Assembly: GCA_904374465.1 (NCBI GenBank)
Contig: CAJFFY010000021.1
Location: forward strand, 1-42,285
Length of the DNA stretch: 42,285 bases
Direction of reading: 5' to 3'
From: an uncultured Subdoligranulum sp.
GTDB lineage: Bacteria; Bacillota; Clostridia; Oscillospirales; Ruminococcaceae
In this document: positions 15,791 to 22,626 of the stretch, piece after piece
Numbering within the stretch: the stretch's first letter is position 1
Layout of the letters: the number at the start of each line of letters is the position of its first letter
The notes under the pieces: generated by a model
The model's database searches: none
What the model saw: the letters and a program-made list of their open reading frames with translations, nothing else
Told to the model about the DNA's origin: nothing
Translations under genes and position numbers: made by a program

Positions 15791-15904
15791 GCAGCGGGAT
15801 GCGGGATGCGCACCGCGGACCTTCCGGTCACTTCGTCCTGCCACAACTCCCCGTCGGTCAGGCACTTCGGGGCCATGCCCCACGCGCGAATCCCTACTCT
15901 GCAG
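15791..15904 (-). ncRNA. Tetrahydrofolate (THF) riboswitch
   Basis: Read on the minus strand, the leader has the conserved blocks of the THF aptamer in order: AGAGTAGGGATTCGCGCGT at the 5' side, GGGGAGTTG and GACGAAG in the middle, and GCGGTGCGCATCCCGCATCC at the 3' side. The closing P1 helix (GCAG with CTGC) and P2 (GGGAT with ATCCC) can be paired. It precedes an intrinsic terminator and a folate-type transporter gene, which is the commonest context of this class in Firmicutes. THF binding should favour termination and so reduce folate uptake. Confidence 0.92.
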
Positions 15905-15921
15905 TGGATTTCACCAACGCC

Positions 15922-15950
15922 ATTATAAGCTGCCTTCCCGGGGAATGCAA
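15922..15950 (-). promoter_or_regulatory. Promoter of riboswitch-folT transcript
   Basis: On the minus strand TTGCAT (15945-15950) and a perfect TATAAT (15922-15927) are 17 bp apart. Transcription would start about 10 nt before the aptamer. Confidence 0.82.
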
Positions 15951-15980
15951 GCCTTTTGGCGAAAATTTACGAGTTTTGTC

Positions 15981-17561
15981 TTATTGGCCGCTGGCACCGT
16001 AGTTGGACAGCACCCGGGCACTGGGGTCGTTGACGTCGCAGCCCGGCCATGCCTTGTTGGGCATCCAGTAATCCACGATCATCTCGGCCTGGCCGGGGTA
16101 GTACTTTTCAAAGATTTCCCGGTAGAGCAGACTCTCTTTGGTAAAGGGCCGGGCATAGGTATACTTGCCCGCCAGCTCGGCAAATTCCCGGTCGGTGTAC
16201 TTTTCCTCGGCGTATTCCTTCAGATCGTCCACCATGGAATGGCCCACCGCGTCGCTGAAGGCCGCCTTCTCCCGCCAGAGGATCTCCTCGGGCAGCCAGT
16301 CGCCCTCAAAGGCCTTGCGCAGCAGATATTTGCCCTTGCCGTAGGTGTTCAGCTTCTTGGCCGGGTCGATGGCCATGACGTACTTCACAAAATCCAGATC
16401 GCCGAAGGGCACCCGGGCTTCCAGACTGTTGACACTGATGGAGCGGTCGGCACGGAGCACGTCGTACATATACAGTTCGCGGATGCGCTTCTGGCTTTCG
16501 GCCTGGAAGGCAGCGGCGCTGGGGGCAAAGTCGGTGTACTTGTAGCCGAACAGCTCGTCGGAGATTTCGCCGGTGAGCAGCACCCGGATGTCGGTGTGTT
16601 CATGGATATACTTGCAGACCAGGTACATGCCCACCGACGCCCGGATGGTGGTGATGTCCCAGGTGCCCAGCATGGCGATGACATCCTCCAGGGCGTCCAG
16701 CACAATCTGCTTGTTGATGATGACCTCGGTGTGGTCGGCATGGAGGTAATCCGCCACCTGCTTGGCGTATTTCAGGTCGATGGCATCCTCGCTCATGCCG
16801 ATGGCAAAGGTGCGAATGGGTTTGCCCAGCTTTTTGGCCGCGATGGCGCAGACCAGGCTGGAATCCAACCCACCACTGAGCAGGAAGCCCACGGGGGTGT
16901 CGGCGTCCAGCCGTTTGTCCACACCGGCCACCAGCTTTTCCCGGATGTTCGTAAGGATCTCGGGCAGTTCGTCCTGGGAGTAGGCCGGGGTGTCGGCAAT
17001 GTCGCAGTACCGCACAAACTGGCCGTTGCAATAGTAGCTGCCGATGGGGAAGGGATAGATCTTTTTGCAAAGCCCCACCAGGTTCTTGGCCTCCGAGGCA
17101 AAGGCGATGCAGCCGGATTCGCTGTAGCCGTAGAAGAGCGGCCGGATGCCGATGGGGTCCCGGGCGGCGATGAGCAGCTTTTTGCGGCTGTCGTAGAGAA
17201 TCATGGCGAACTCGGCGTCCAGATGCTTGAACATATCGAGGCCGTACTTGTAGTAAAGGGGCAGGATGATCTCGCAGTCCGAGTCCGAGGCGAAGGTGTA
17301 GCCTTCCGCCTCCAGTTCCTTTTTGACGGGACGGAAGCCGTACAGCTCGCCGTTGCAGGCCACGCAGTCCGCGCCCCGGAAAAAGGGCTGCATGCCCTCC
17401 GGCGTCAGGCCCATGATGGCCAGCCGGCCGAAGCCCAACAGGCCGAACTCGGTCTCGCAGACCCGCTGGTCGTCCGGCCCGCGGGAGGTGGTACGCAGCA
17501 GATACTCGGTGAAAGTTTCCTTGGGCAAATCATGCCCGGCATAGCCCATGATGCAGCACAT
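15981..17561 (-). CDS. asnB: Asparagine synthetase, glutamine-hydrolysing
   Basis: This 526-residue enzyme makes asparagine from aspartate, ATP and glutamine. The N-terminal class-II glutaminase domain (about 1-190) has Cys2 as nucleophile after Met removal, with the GNGEL-like block seen as CNGELYGF (about 58). The synthetase domain has the pyrophosphatase loop FLLSGGLDSSLVCA (about 230) and GEISDELFGYKY (about 330). The length suits the short AsnB type. A non-catalytic N-terminal Cys is not indicated. Expression is almost certainly set by the Asn T-box leader upstream. No clear terminator follows. The folT promoter lies only about 30 bp beyond the stop, so some read-through into the folT leader is possible. 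Confidence 0.96.
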   Translation of the reverse strand: MCCIMGYAGHDLPKETFTEYLLRTTSRGPDDQRVCETEFGLLGFGRLAIMGLTPEGMQPFFRGADCVACNGELYGFRPVKKELEAEGYTFASDSDCEIILPLYYKYGLDMFKHLDAEFAMILYDSRKKLLIAARDPIGIRPLFYGYSESGCIAFASEAKNLVGLCKKIYPFPIGSYYCNGQFVRYCDIADTPAYSQDELPEILTNIREKLVAGVDKRLDADTPVGFLLSGGLDSSLVCAIAAKKLGKPIRTFAIGMSEDAIDLKYAKQVADYLHADHTEVIINKQIVLDALEDVIAMLGTWDITTIRASVGMYLVCKYIHEHTDIRVLLTGEISDELFGYKYTDFAPSAAAFQAESQKRIRELYMYDVLRADRSISVNSLEARVPFGDLDFVKYVMAIDPAKKLNTYGKGKYLLRKAFEGDWLPEEILWREKAAFSDAVGHSMVDDLKEYAEEKYTDREFAELAGKYTYARPFTKESLLYREIFEKYYPGQAEMIVDYWMPNKAWPGCDVNDPSARVLSNYGASGQ

Positions 17562-17611
17562 TTGGTGACACTCCTTACTTTCTTACAACCGTTTTTCCCC
17601 GAGCGGCCAAA

Positions 17612-17659
17612 GAAAAAAGACAGCCCGCTCGCCCTTTGTATAGGACGAGTTGCTGTCTT
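17612..17659 (-). terminator. T-box attenuator hairpin
   Basis: Arms 17618-17624 and 17653-17659 (AGACAGC with GCTGTCT on the minus strand) extend into a GC-rich stem and end in a run of six T residues. This is the terminator conformation competing with the T-box antiterminator. Confidence 0.88.
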
Positions 17660-17905
17660 GAACCCGCGGTGCCACCTATCTTACCGCAGCCGAAAGCACG
17701 GCATACGGTCACTTTTCCGTACACGTTCACCTTTGAAACGCTGCCGCTGTAACGCGCGGCCTGCGGCGCCCCTACTGCCCCGGCGGGGGTTCAGGTTGCA
17801 GCTCCCGGGTGTTCTTTCCTGCCCCGTCCCCGTCCCGGCTCGCAGCCAAATGCCGGGCTCTCTGTGCGGATGTTGGGCGATACTTTTCCCGATCAACGCT
17901 TTTAA
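17612..17905 (-). ncRNA. T-box leader, asparagine specific
   Basis: On the minus strand the leader contains the 14-nt T-box core GGTGGCACCGCGGG (around 17663-17676) just before a terminator. Stem I base arms GTTGATCGGG (17888-17897) and CCCGGGAGCTGCAAC pair. Between them lies the specifier loop with AGTA on the 5' side and GAAAGAACA on the 3' side, giving an AAC (Asn) specifier at 17811-17813. The AGAGAG motif and distal TTTGGCTGCGAGCC loop follow the usual stem I pattern. Uncharged tRNA-Asn should bind and let transcription continue into asnB. This fills the 536-bp gap between asnB and the Suf-like genes together with the two promoters. Confidence 0.94.
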
Positions 17906-17912
17906 CAGCTAA

Positions 17913-17941
17913 AGCATAGCACCAAAGCCTCGCCCTGTCAA
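17913..17941 (-). promoter_or_regulatory. Promoter of T-box-asnB transcript
   Basis: On the minus strand a perfect TTGACA (17936-17941) and TATGCT (17913-17918) lie 17 bp apart, directly upstream of stem I. Confidence 0.87.
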
Positions 17942-18004
17942 GATTTTTTTGCCGGCGACCCCGGATTTTTTTGCTAAAATCTACCATTTTTATAGAGATT
18001 ACAC

Positions 18005-18033
18005 TTGTACTTTGCTGCCGTTCATGGTATAGT
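18005..18033 (+). promoter_or_regulatory. Promoter of sufC-sufB-like operon
   Basis: TTGTAC (18005-18010) and extended -10 TGGTATAGT (TATAGT 18028-18033) are 17 bp apart, 66 bp before the first ATG. Confidence 0.78.
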
Positions 18034-18098
18034 ATTATTTCGGTAGGATACGGCAATACTTGCCCTATCACCAACCCCAACAAAGGAGCTTCTTTACC

Positions 18099-18839
18099 AT
18101 GCTAGAACTGCGTAACGTCGGCTACGAAACCGACGACAATAAAGAGATCCTGCACGATGTGAGCCTTACCGTACAGGAGCGTTTTGTGGCCATCACCGGC
18201 CCCAACGGCGGCGGCAAATCCACCCTGGCCAAGGTCATTGCCGGTATTTACCAGCCCACCAGCGGCCAGATTTTGCTGGACGGGGTGGACATCACCCACA
18301 TGTCCATCACCGAGCGTGCCAACCTGGGGATGAGCTATGCCTTCCAGCAGCCGGTGCGCTTCAAGGGCCTGCAGGTCAAGGATTTGCTGAGCCTGGCCGC
18401 CGGCAAGAACACCAGCGTCACCGAGGCCTGCAACTACCTCAGCGAGGTGGGGCTGTGCGCCCGGGACTACATCGACCGCGAGCTCAACGACAGCCTTTCG
18501 GGCGGCGAGCTCAAGCGCATCGAGATCGCGATGGTGCTGGCCCGGGGCACCAAGCTGTCCATCTTTGACGAACCGGAGGCAGGCATCGACCTGTGGAGCT
18601 TCCAGAACCTGATCCGCGTCTTTGAAAAGATGTACGAGCAGACCCGCGGCAGCATCCTGATCATCAGCCACCAGGAGCGCATCCTGAACATTGCCGACAA
18701 GATCGTCGTCATCAAGGACGGCCAGATCCAGAAGGAGGGCCCCCGCGCCGAAATTCTGCCCGCCCTGTTGGGCAGCGCCGACGCTTCCAGCCCGGCCTGC
18801 AGTATTCTGACCGACAAAGTTGAGGGGGTGCGCAGCTGA
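18099..18839 (+). CDS. sufC: SufC/SmsC-type Fe-S assembly ATPase
   Basis: This 246-residue ABC ATPase powers Fe-S cluster assembly on a SufB-like scaffold. It has no membrane partner. Walker A is GPNGGGKST (about residue 36), the signature is LSGGELKRIEIA (about 133) and Walker B with Glu is SIFDEPEAGIDLWSF (about 155). The last form, AGIDLWSF, is typical of the archaeal and anaerobe SufC branch. I start at the ATG at 18099, eight bases after AAAGGAG. The stop overlaps the next ATG by one base. No SufS, SufU or NifS-like desulfurase gene is adjacent, which fits the minimal SMS system. Confidence 0.94.
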   Translation: MLELRNVGYETDDNKEILHDVSLTVQERFVAITGPNGGGKSTLAKVIAGIYQPTSGQILLDGVDITHMSITERANLGMSYAFQQPVRFKGLQVKDLLSLAAGKNTSVTEACNYLSEVGLCARDYIDRELNDSLSGGELKRIEIAMVLARGTKLSIFDEPEAGIDLWSFQNLIRVFEKMYEQTRGSILIISHQERILNIADKIVVIKDGQIQKEGPRAEILPALLGSADASSPACSILTDKVEGVRS

Positions 18840-19756
18840 TGGACGCCATTGAAAAGAATCTTCTGAAAGAGGTCGCCGAACTGGACAGCCTGCCGGTGGG
18901 CGCCTACAACATCCGTGCCAACGGCCAGCTGGCGGGGCGCAACACCACCGCCAACATCGACATTGTCACCAAAACCGACAAGCCGGGCATTGACATCTAC
19001 ATCCGCCCCTTCACCAAGAACGAGAGCGTGCACATCCCGGTCATCCTGAGCCAGACCGGCCTGAAGGACCTGGTGTACAACGACTTCCACATCGGGGAAG
19101 GCGCCGACGTGACCATCATCGCCGGCTGCGGCATCCACAACTGCGGCGGCGGCAACGCCGAGCACGACGGCATCCACACCTTCTGGCTGGCCAAGAACGC
19201 CAAGCTGCGCTATGTGGAAAAGCACTACGGCGAGGGGGACGGCCGCGGCAAGCAGATCATGAACCCCACCACCATCGTCCACCTGGCGGAAGGCGCCCAG
19301 ATGGAGATGGAAACCACCCAGATTGCCGGCGTGGATGACACCATCCGCAAGACCGGCGGCGACCTGGCCGAAGGTGCCAGCCTGGTGGTGAAGGAAAAGA
19401 TCATGACCACCGGCGACCAGCATGCCGTCACCGACTTCAACGTGGACCTGAACGGCGAGGGCTGCTCGGCCAACATCGTTTCCCGCAGTGTGGCCAAGGA
19501 CGAGAGCAAGCAGGAGTTCATCAGTCACATCAACGGCAACTGCGCCTGCGCCGGCCACTCCGAGTGCGACGCCATCATCATGGACCACGCCTCGGTCATT
19601 GCCAGCCCGGCCCTGACCGCCAACAGCGTGGACGCCAGCCTGATCCACGAGGCTGCCATCGGCAAGATTGCCGGCGAGCAGCTCATCAAGCTGATGACCC
19701 TGGGCCTGACCGAAAAAGAGGCCGAGGACCAGATCGTCAACGGCTTCCTGAAATGA
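18839..19756 (+). CDS. Short SufB/SufD-family scaffold protein (SmsB type)
   Basis: This 305-residue protein of the SufB/SufD superfamily is much shorter than SufB (about 465) or SufD (about 430) of classical SUF systems. It lacks most of their N-terminal domain and consists mainly of the beta-helix core (about 30-240) and the C-terminal helical part that binds SufC (HEAAIGKIAGEQLIKLMTLG, then LTEKEAEDQIVNGFLK). Candidate cluster ligands are C96 and C101 (GCGIHNC), C211, C239, C241 and C247. It overlaps the SufC-like gene by one base. Together they form a two-gene, desulfurase-free system as described for SMS. A terminator follows, so no further suf gene belongs to the operon. Confidence 0.9.
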   Translation: MDAIEKNLLKEVAELDSLPVGAYNIRANGQLAGRNTTANIDIVTKTDKPGIDIYIRPFTKNESVHIPVILSQTGLKDLVYNDFHIGEGADVTIIAGCGIHNCGGGNAEHDGIHTFWLAKNAKLRYVEKHYGEGDGRGKQIMNPTTIVHLAEGAQMEMETTQIAGVDDTIRKTGGDLAEGASLVVKEKIMTTGDQHAVTDFNVDLNGEGCSANIVSRSVAKDESKQEFISHINGNCACAGHSECDAIIMDHASVIASPALTANSVDASLIHEAAIGKIAGEQLIKLMTLGLTEKEAEDQIVNGFLK

Positions 19757-19774
19757 CCGCATAAACGAAAAAAC

Positions 19775-19806
19775 CGCCGCAGCTTTCGGGCTGCGGCGTT
19801 TTTTTT
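19775..19806. terminator. Bidirectional terminator
   Basis: Nine-bp arms (19775-19783 and 19790-19798) are flanked by an A tract on the left and eight T residues on the right. It separates the convergent suf-like and AI-2E-family genes. Confidence 0.9.
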
Positions 19807-19814
19807 CGTTGTTT

Positions 19815-21014
19815 TTATACGGTGGCTTCCTCACGGTCGGGGGCCGGTTCTTCCTGCGTGGGGGATGCTTCCTCCCGGGGATGACCCTCGGCGTCGATGC
19901 CCCGGCGGTCCAGCAGGTAGACCACAATCTCATGGAGCAGGCCGTACAGCGTGGCAAAGAGCGGCACGCCCACCACCATGCCCACCAGGCCGAAGAGGTC
20001 GCCCCCCACCACGATGGAGAAGAGCACCCACAGCGAGGAGATGCCGATGGACTGGCCCAGAATCTTGGGACCGATGAAGTTGCCGTCCAGCTGCTGGATG
20101 AACAGGATGAGCACCGCAAAGATCAGCGCCTGGACGGGGTCCACCAGCAGCAGGATGAAGATGCTTGGAATGGCGCCGATGAAGGGGCCGAACACCGGGA
20201 TGATGTTGGTGATGCCCACAAAGACGCTGACCAGCAAGGCAAAGTCCAGCCGCAGCAGCGACATGAGCAAAAAGGTCAGTACCCCGATGATGGCCGAGTC
20301 AATGATTTTGCCCACAAAAAAGCCGGTGAAATTGGTGTTGGCGTAGTGGCAGACCCGCAGGGTATTTTCGGCCACACGCCGGGGCAAAAAGGCGTGGGTC
20401 AGCGTTTTGAGCTGGTGGATCAGTTTGTCCTTGCCGGCCAGCATATAGATGCTGGAGGCCACCGCCGTGAAAACCGCCACAAAGTTGGAGGCCACGTTGC
20501 CCACCGTGCTGACGATCTGGGGCATGGCGCTGGAGGCCACGCTGTACAGTTCCTTCATCATCGTTTCGGAATCGTCCAGCATGAGCATGATGTTCTGGGT
20601 CTTGATGCCGTAGGTATCCTGCAGGTAGCGCAGGGTGTTCTGCAGTCCCTCAAAATAACCGGGCAGACTGTTGAACAGGATGGCAATGCTGGAGATGATC
20701 TGGGGCACCACCAGCCAGGCCAGCAACGCCAGCAGCAGCACCGCCACCACATAGGAGAGCAGCAGCGCCACCCACCGCAGACCGGGCTGGTTTTTCAGCA
20801 GCACCCGGTGGAACCACATGGCCATGGGATTGAGCACAAAGGCAATGACCAGACCGCCCGCAAAGGGCGAAAGAATGCGCAGCAACTCCCGGAAGCCGCC
20901 CATAAAATAGCCCAGATTGTTCAAAGCAAGGTAAAACGCAATGCTGGCAAAGATCAGGCACATCCATTCCAGCATGGTATCGGGGCGTTTATCCCAGAAA
21001 TTCTTTCCGTTCAC
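19815..21014 (-). CDS. AI-2E/PerM family membrane protein (copy A)
   Basis: This 399-residue polytopic protein is of the AI-2E transporter family (PerM/YdiK/TqsA group), with about eight helices. The C-terminal half carries the family block FVGITNIIPVFGPFIGAIPS (about residue 275) and the nearby LDGNFIGPKILGQSIG. Members have been linked to AI-2 export, Na+/H+ antiport or fatty acids, so the substrate is open. The start is a GTG at 21014 with AGAGGAAA upstream. A promoter with 17-bp spacing lies 45 bp further up, so this gene can be transcribed apart from its paralogue. The tail after residue 370 is acidic and proline-rich (EEASPTQEEPAPDREE). Confidence 0.92.
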   Translation of the reverse strand: MNGKNFWDKRPDTMLEWMCLIFASIAFYLALNNLGYFMGGFRELLRILSPFAGGLVIAFVLNPMAMWFHRVLLKNQPGLRWVALLLSYVVAVLLLALLAWLVVPQIISSIAILFNSLPGYFEGLQNTLRYLQDTYGIKTQNIMLMLDDSETMMKELYSVASSAMPQIVSTVGNVASNFVAVFTAVASSIYMLAGKDKLIHQLKTLTHAFLPRRVAENTLRVCHYANTNFTGFFVGKIIDSAIIGVLTFLLMSLLRLDFALLVSVFVGITNIIPVFGPFIGAIPSIFILLLVDPVQALIFAVLILFIQQLDGNFIGPKILGQSIGISSLWVLFSIVVGGDLFGLVGMVVGVPLFATLYGLLHEIVVYLLDRRGIDAEGHPREEASPTQEEPAPDREEATV

Positions 21015-21058
21015 AGCAGACGTTTCCTCTCTTTTTGTACGACTTTTCCCCGCTTACT

Positions 21059-21087
21059 ATTGTAGCGTGCCCGACACGGTCGTACAA
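21059..21087 (-). promoter_or_regulatory. Promoter of AI-2E-family copy A
   Basis: On the minus strand TTGTAC (21082-21087) and TACAAT (21059-21064) are 17 bp apart. Confidence 0.72.
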
Positions 21088-21098
21088 GGGCGGAACTG

Positions 21099-22250
21099 TT
21101 AATTTTTTGTGTCACTGCCGGGCAGCGGGTTGCCGTCTTCGTCAATGCCGCGGGCCGTCAGTCCGGCGCCTACCGCCTGTTTGAGCAGTGTGACCACCAC
21201 CGCCAGGGTGGGCACCCCGATGACCATACCGGGCAGCCCGAACAGGTTGCCGCCCACAATGATGGCCAAAAGGACCCCCAGACCCGGCAAGCCGGTGGCA
21301 CCGCCCAGGATATGGGGCGCAATGAAGTTGCCGTCAATCTGCTGCACCACCAGGATGATCAGCACAAATTCCACCGCCTGCAGCGGGGATTCCAGCAGCA
21401 GGATGATCGCCCCCGGCACCGCCCCGATAAAGGGACCCAGCAGCGGAATGATGTTGGTGATGCCTACCAGCACCGCGATGAGGGGGGCATAGTCCAGCCG
21501 GAACAGCGACATGAGCACAAAGGTTTCCACCCCCACCAGCAGGGCATCCACCAGCTGACCGCCGATATACCCGCCGAAGGTGCGGTTGGCCATGGTGCAG
21601 ACCGACAGCACACTGCCCGCCTGCTGGGGCGGCAGCGCGGCCCGCAGGCAGGTGCGGGCCGCACGCAGCAGCAGGTCCTTGCCGGTGAGCAGGTAGATGC
21701 TCACCGCCAGGGTGACAAAGGCGTCCACCGCGGCCCCGGCCACCCCGGCTGCCGCGTCGGCCGCCGCCTGGGCGGCCTGGCCCGACACCGACTTGAACCA
21801 GTTCTGCAGTTCCAAGGTCAGTTCACCCACATAGGTTTCCAGCTGGGCCGTGTCGATGCCGAAGGTCTGCTGCACCCAGGTCAGCGTGTTCTGGATATCT
21901 TCCTCATAGCTGCCCAGCCTGCCCACAAAGGAGCTGATGCTGTCCACCAGCTGAGGCACCACCAGGGCCAGCAGCAGCCCCACCACCCCGAACAACAGGA
22001 TGTAGCTCAATACAACAGCGACACCGCGCTTGCCGTGGAAGAGTTTTTCGGCAAAAAAGCGTGTGGGAATATCCAGCACGTAGGCCAGCACAATGCCCCA
22101 GGCGAAGGGACTCAGGATATTGAAAAATTTTCCCAGCCCGCCCGCCAGGGTGGGCAGCTGCCACACCACGCCAAAAATCATGGCTACCCCCAGCGCCAGC
22201 CGGAGAAAATCCCCGGTGGTGCGGGGTACACGGTCCAACCATTTCTTCAA
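21099..22250 (-). CDS. AI-2E/PerM family membrane protein (copy B)
   Basis: This 383-residue paralogue of the next gene downstream has the same family blocks: VGITNIIPLLGPFIGAVPGA (about residue 268) and QIDGNFIAPHILGGATGLPG. The two proteins align along their whole length and are clearly the product of an old tandem duplication. The start is a TTG at 22250 preceded by AAAGGAGAA. It lies 39 bp after the stop of a 60-residue membrane protein and is probably translated from the same transcript. No terminator separates copy B from copy A, though copy A has its own promoter. Function as for copy A is unproven. Confidence 0.91.
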   Translation of the reverse strand: MKKWLDRVPRTTGDFLRLALGVAMIFGVVWQLPTLAGGLGKFFNILSPFAWGIVLAYVLDIPTRFFAEKLFHGKRGVAVVLSYILLFGVVGLLLALVVPQLVDSISSFVGRLGSYEEDIQNTLTWVQQTFGIDTAQLETYVGELTLELQNWFKSVSGQAAQAAADAAAGVAGAAVDAFVTLAVSIYLLTGKDLLLRAARTCLRAALPPQQAGSVLSVCTMANRTFGGYIGGQLVDALLVGVETFVLMSLFRLDYAPLIAVLVGITNIIPLLGPFIGAVPGAIILLLESPLQAVEFVLIILVVQQIDGNFIAPHILGGATGLPGLGVLLAIIVGGNLFGLPGMVIGVPTLAVVVTLLKQAVGAGLTARGIDEDGNPLPGSDTKN

Positions 22251-22289
22251 AATACGTTCTCCTTTTTCACGGACCCGGTACAGGTCCGG

Positions 22290-22472
22290 TCACGACCGGC
22301 GGTACATGACCCCGGCCCACAGCAACAGCAGCAGCGGAAACCCCACCCTGCCGTAATTCACAGCCCACACACCCCGTGCGGCGATCCCCCGGGCAACCTC
22401 GGGCAGCCCGGTCAGCAGCGCCAGGGCAGCAAAAATTGCCACCGTCAGCCATATTTTTTTGCGGGTATTCAT
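22290..22472 (-). CDS. Small two-helix membrane protein
   Basis: This 60-residue protein starts MNTRKKIWLTVAIFAALALL and has two hydrophobic segments (about 7-22 and 42-57) with positive charges at both ends. An ACGGGAGG ribosome site lies 7 bases before the ATG at 22472, and a promoter with extended -10 lies 53 bp upstream. It probably leads the transcript of the AI-2E-family pair. A longer in-frame reading from 22604 would cross that promoter and is not supported. I do not recognise the family. Confidence 0.65.
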   Translation of the reverse strand: MNTRKKIWLTVAIFAALALLTGLPEVARGIAARGVWAVNYGRVGFPLLLLLWAGVMYRRS

Positions 22473-22524
22473 AACCGCACCTCCCGTTTTTCTGCTCCGG
22501 GTTCCGCCCGGGGGCTGTGCCGCC

Positions 22525-22553
22525 ATTATACCATATACCATTAGAATATGCCA
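22525..22553 (-). promoter_or_regulatory. Promoter of small membrane protein and AI-2E-family genes
   Basis: On the minus strand an extended -10, TGGTATAAT (TATAAT 22525-22530), stands 17 bp from a weak -35 (TGGCAT at 22548-22553). Confidence 0.65.
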
Positions 22554-22589
22554 CCGCCGGGGGTGTTCCATGCAGGATTTTACAAAAGG

Positions 22590-22619
22590 AAAAGCCCGCA
22601 CCAAAACGGTGCGGGCCTT
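22590..22619 (-). terminator. Terminator of hydratase gene
   Basis: Arms 22594-22602 and 22608-22616 form a GC-rich stem. The minus-strand tail is TTTCCTTTTG. Confidence 0.8.
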
Positions 22620-22626
22620 TGCGGCA

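Noticed and set aside
15717..17912. Long plus-strand open frame of about 730 codons opposite asnB and its leader
   Set aside because: It is antisense to a clear asnB and to the T-box. It has the His/Gly/Gln-rich composition expected from the reverse complement of GC-rich codons, and no recognisable domain.
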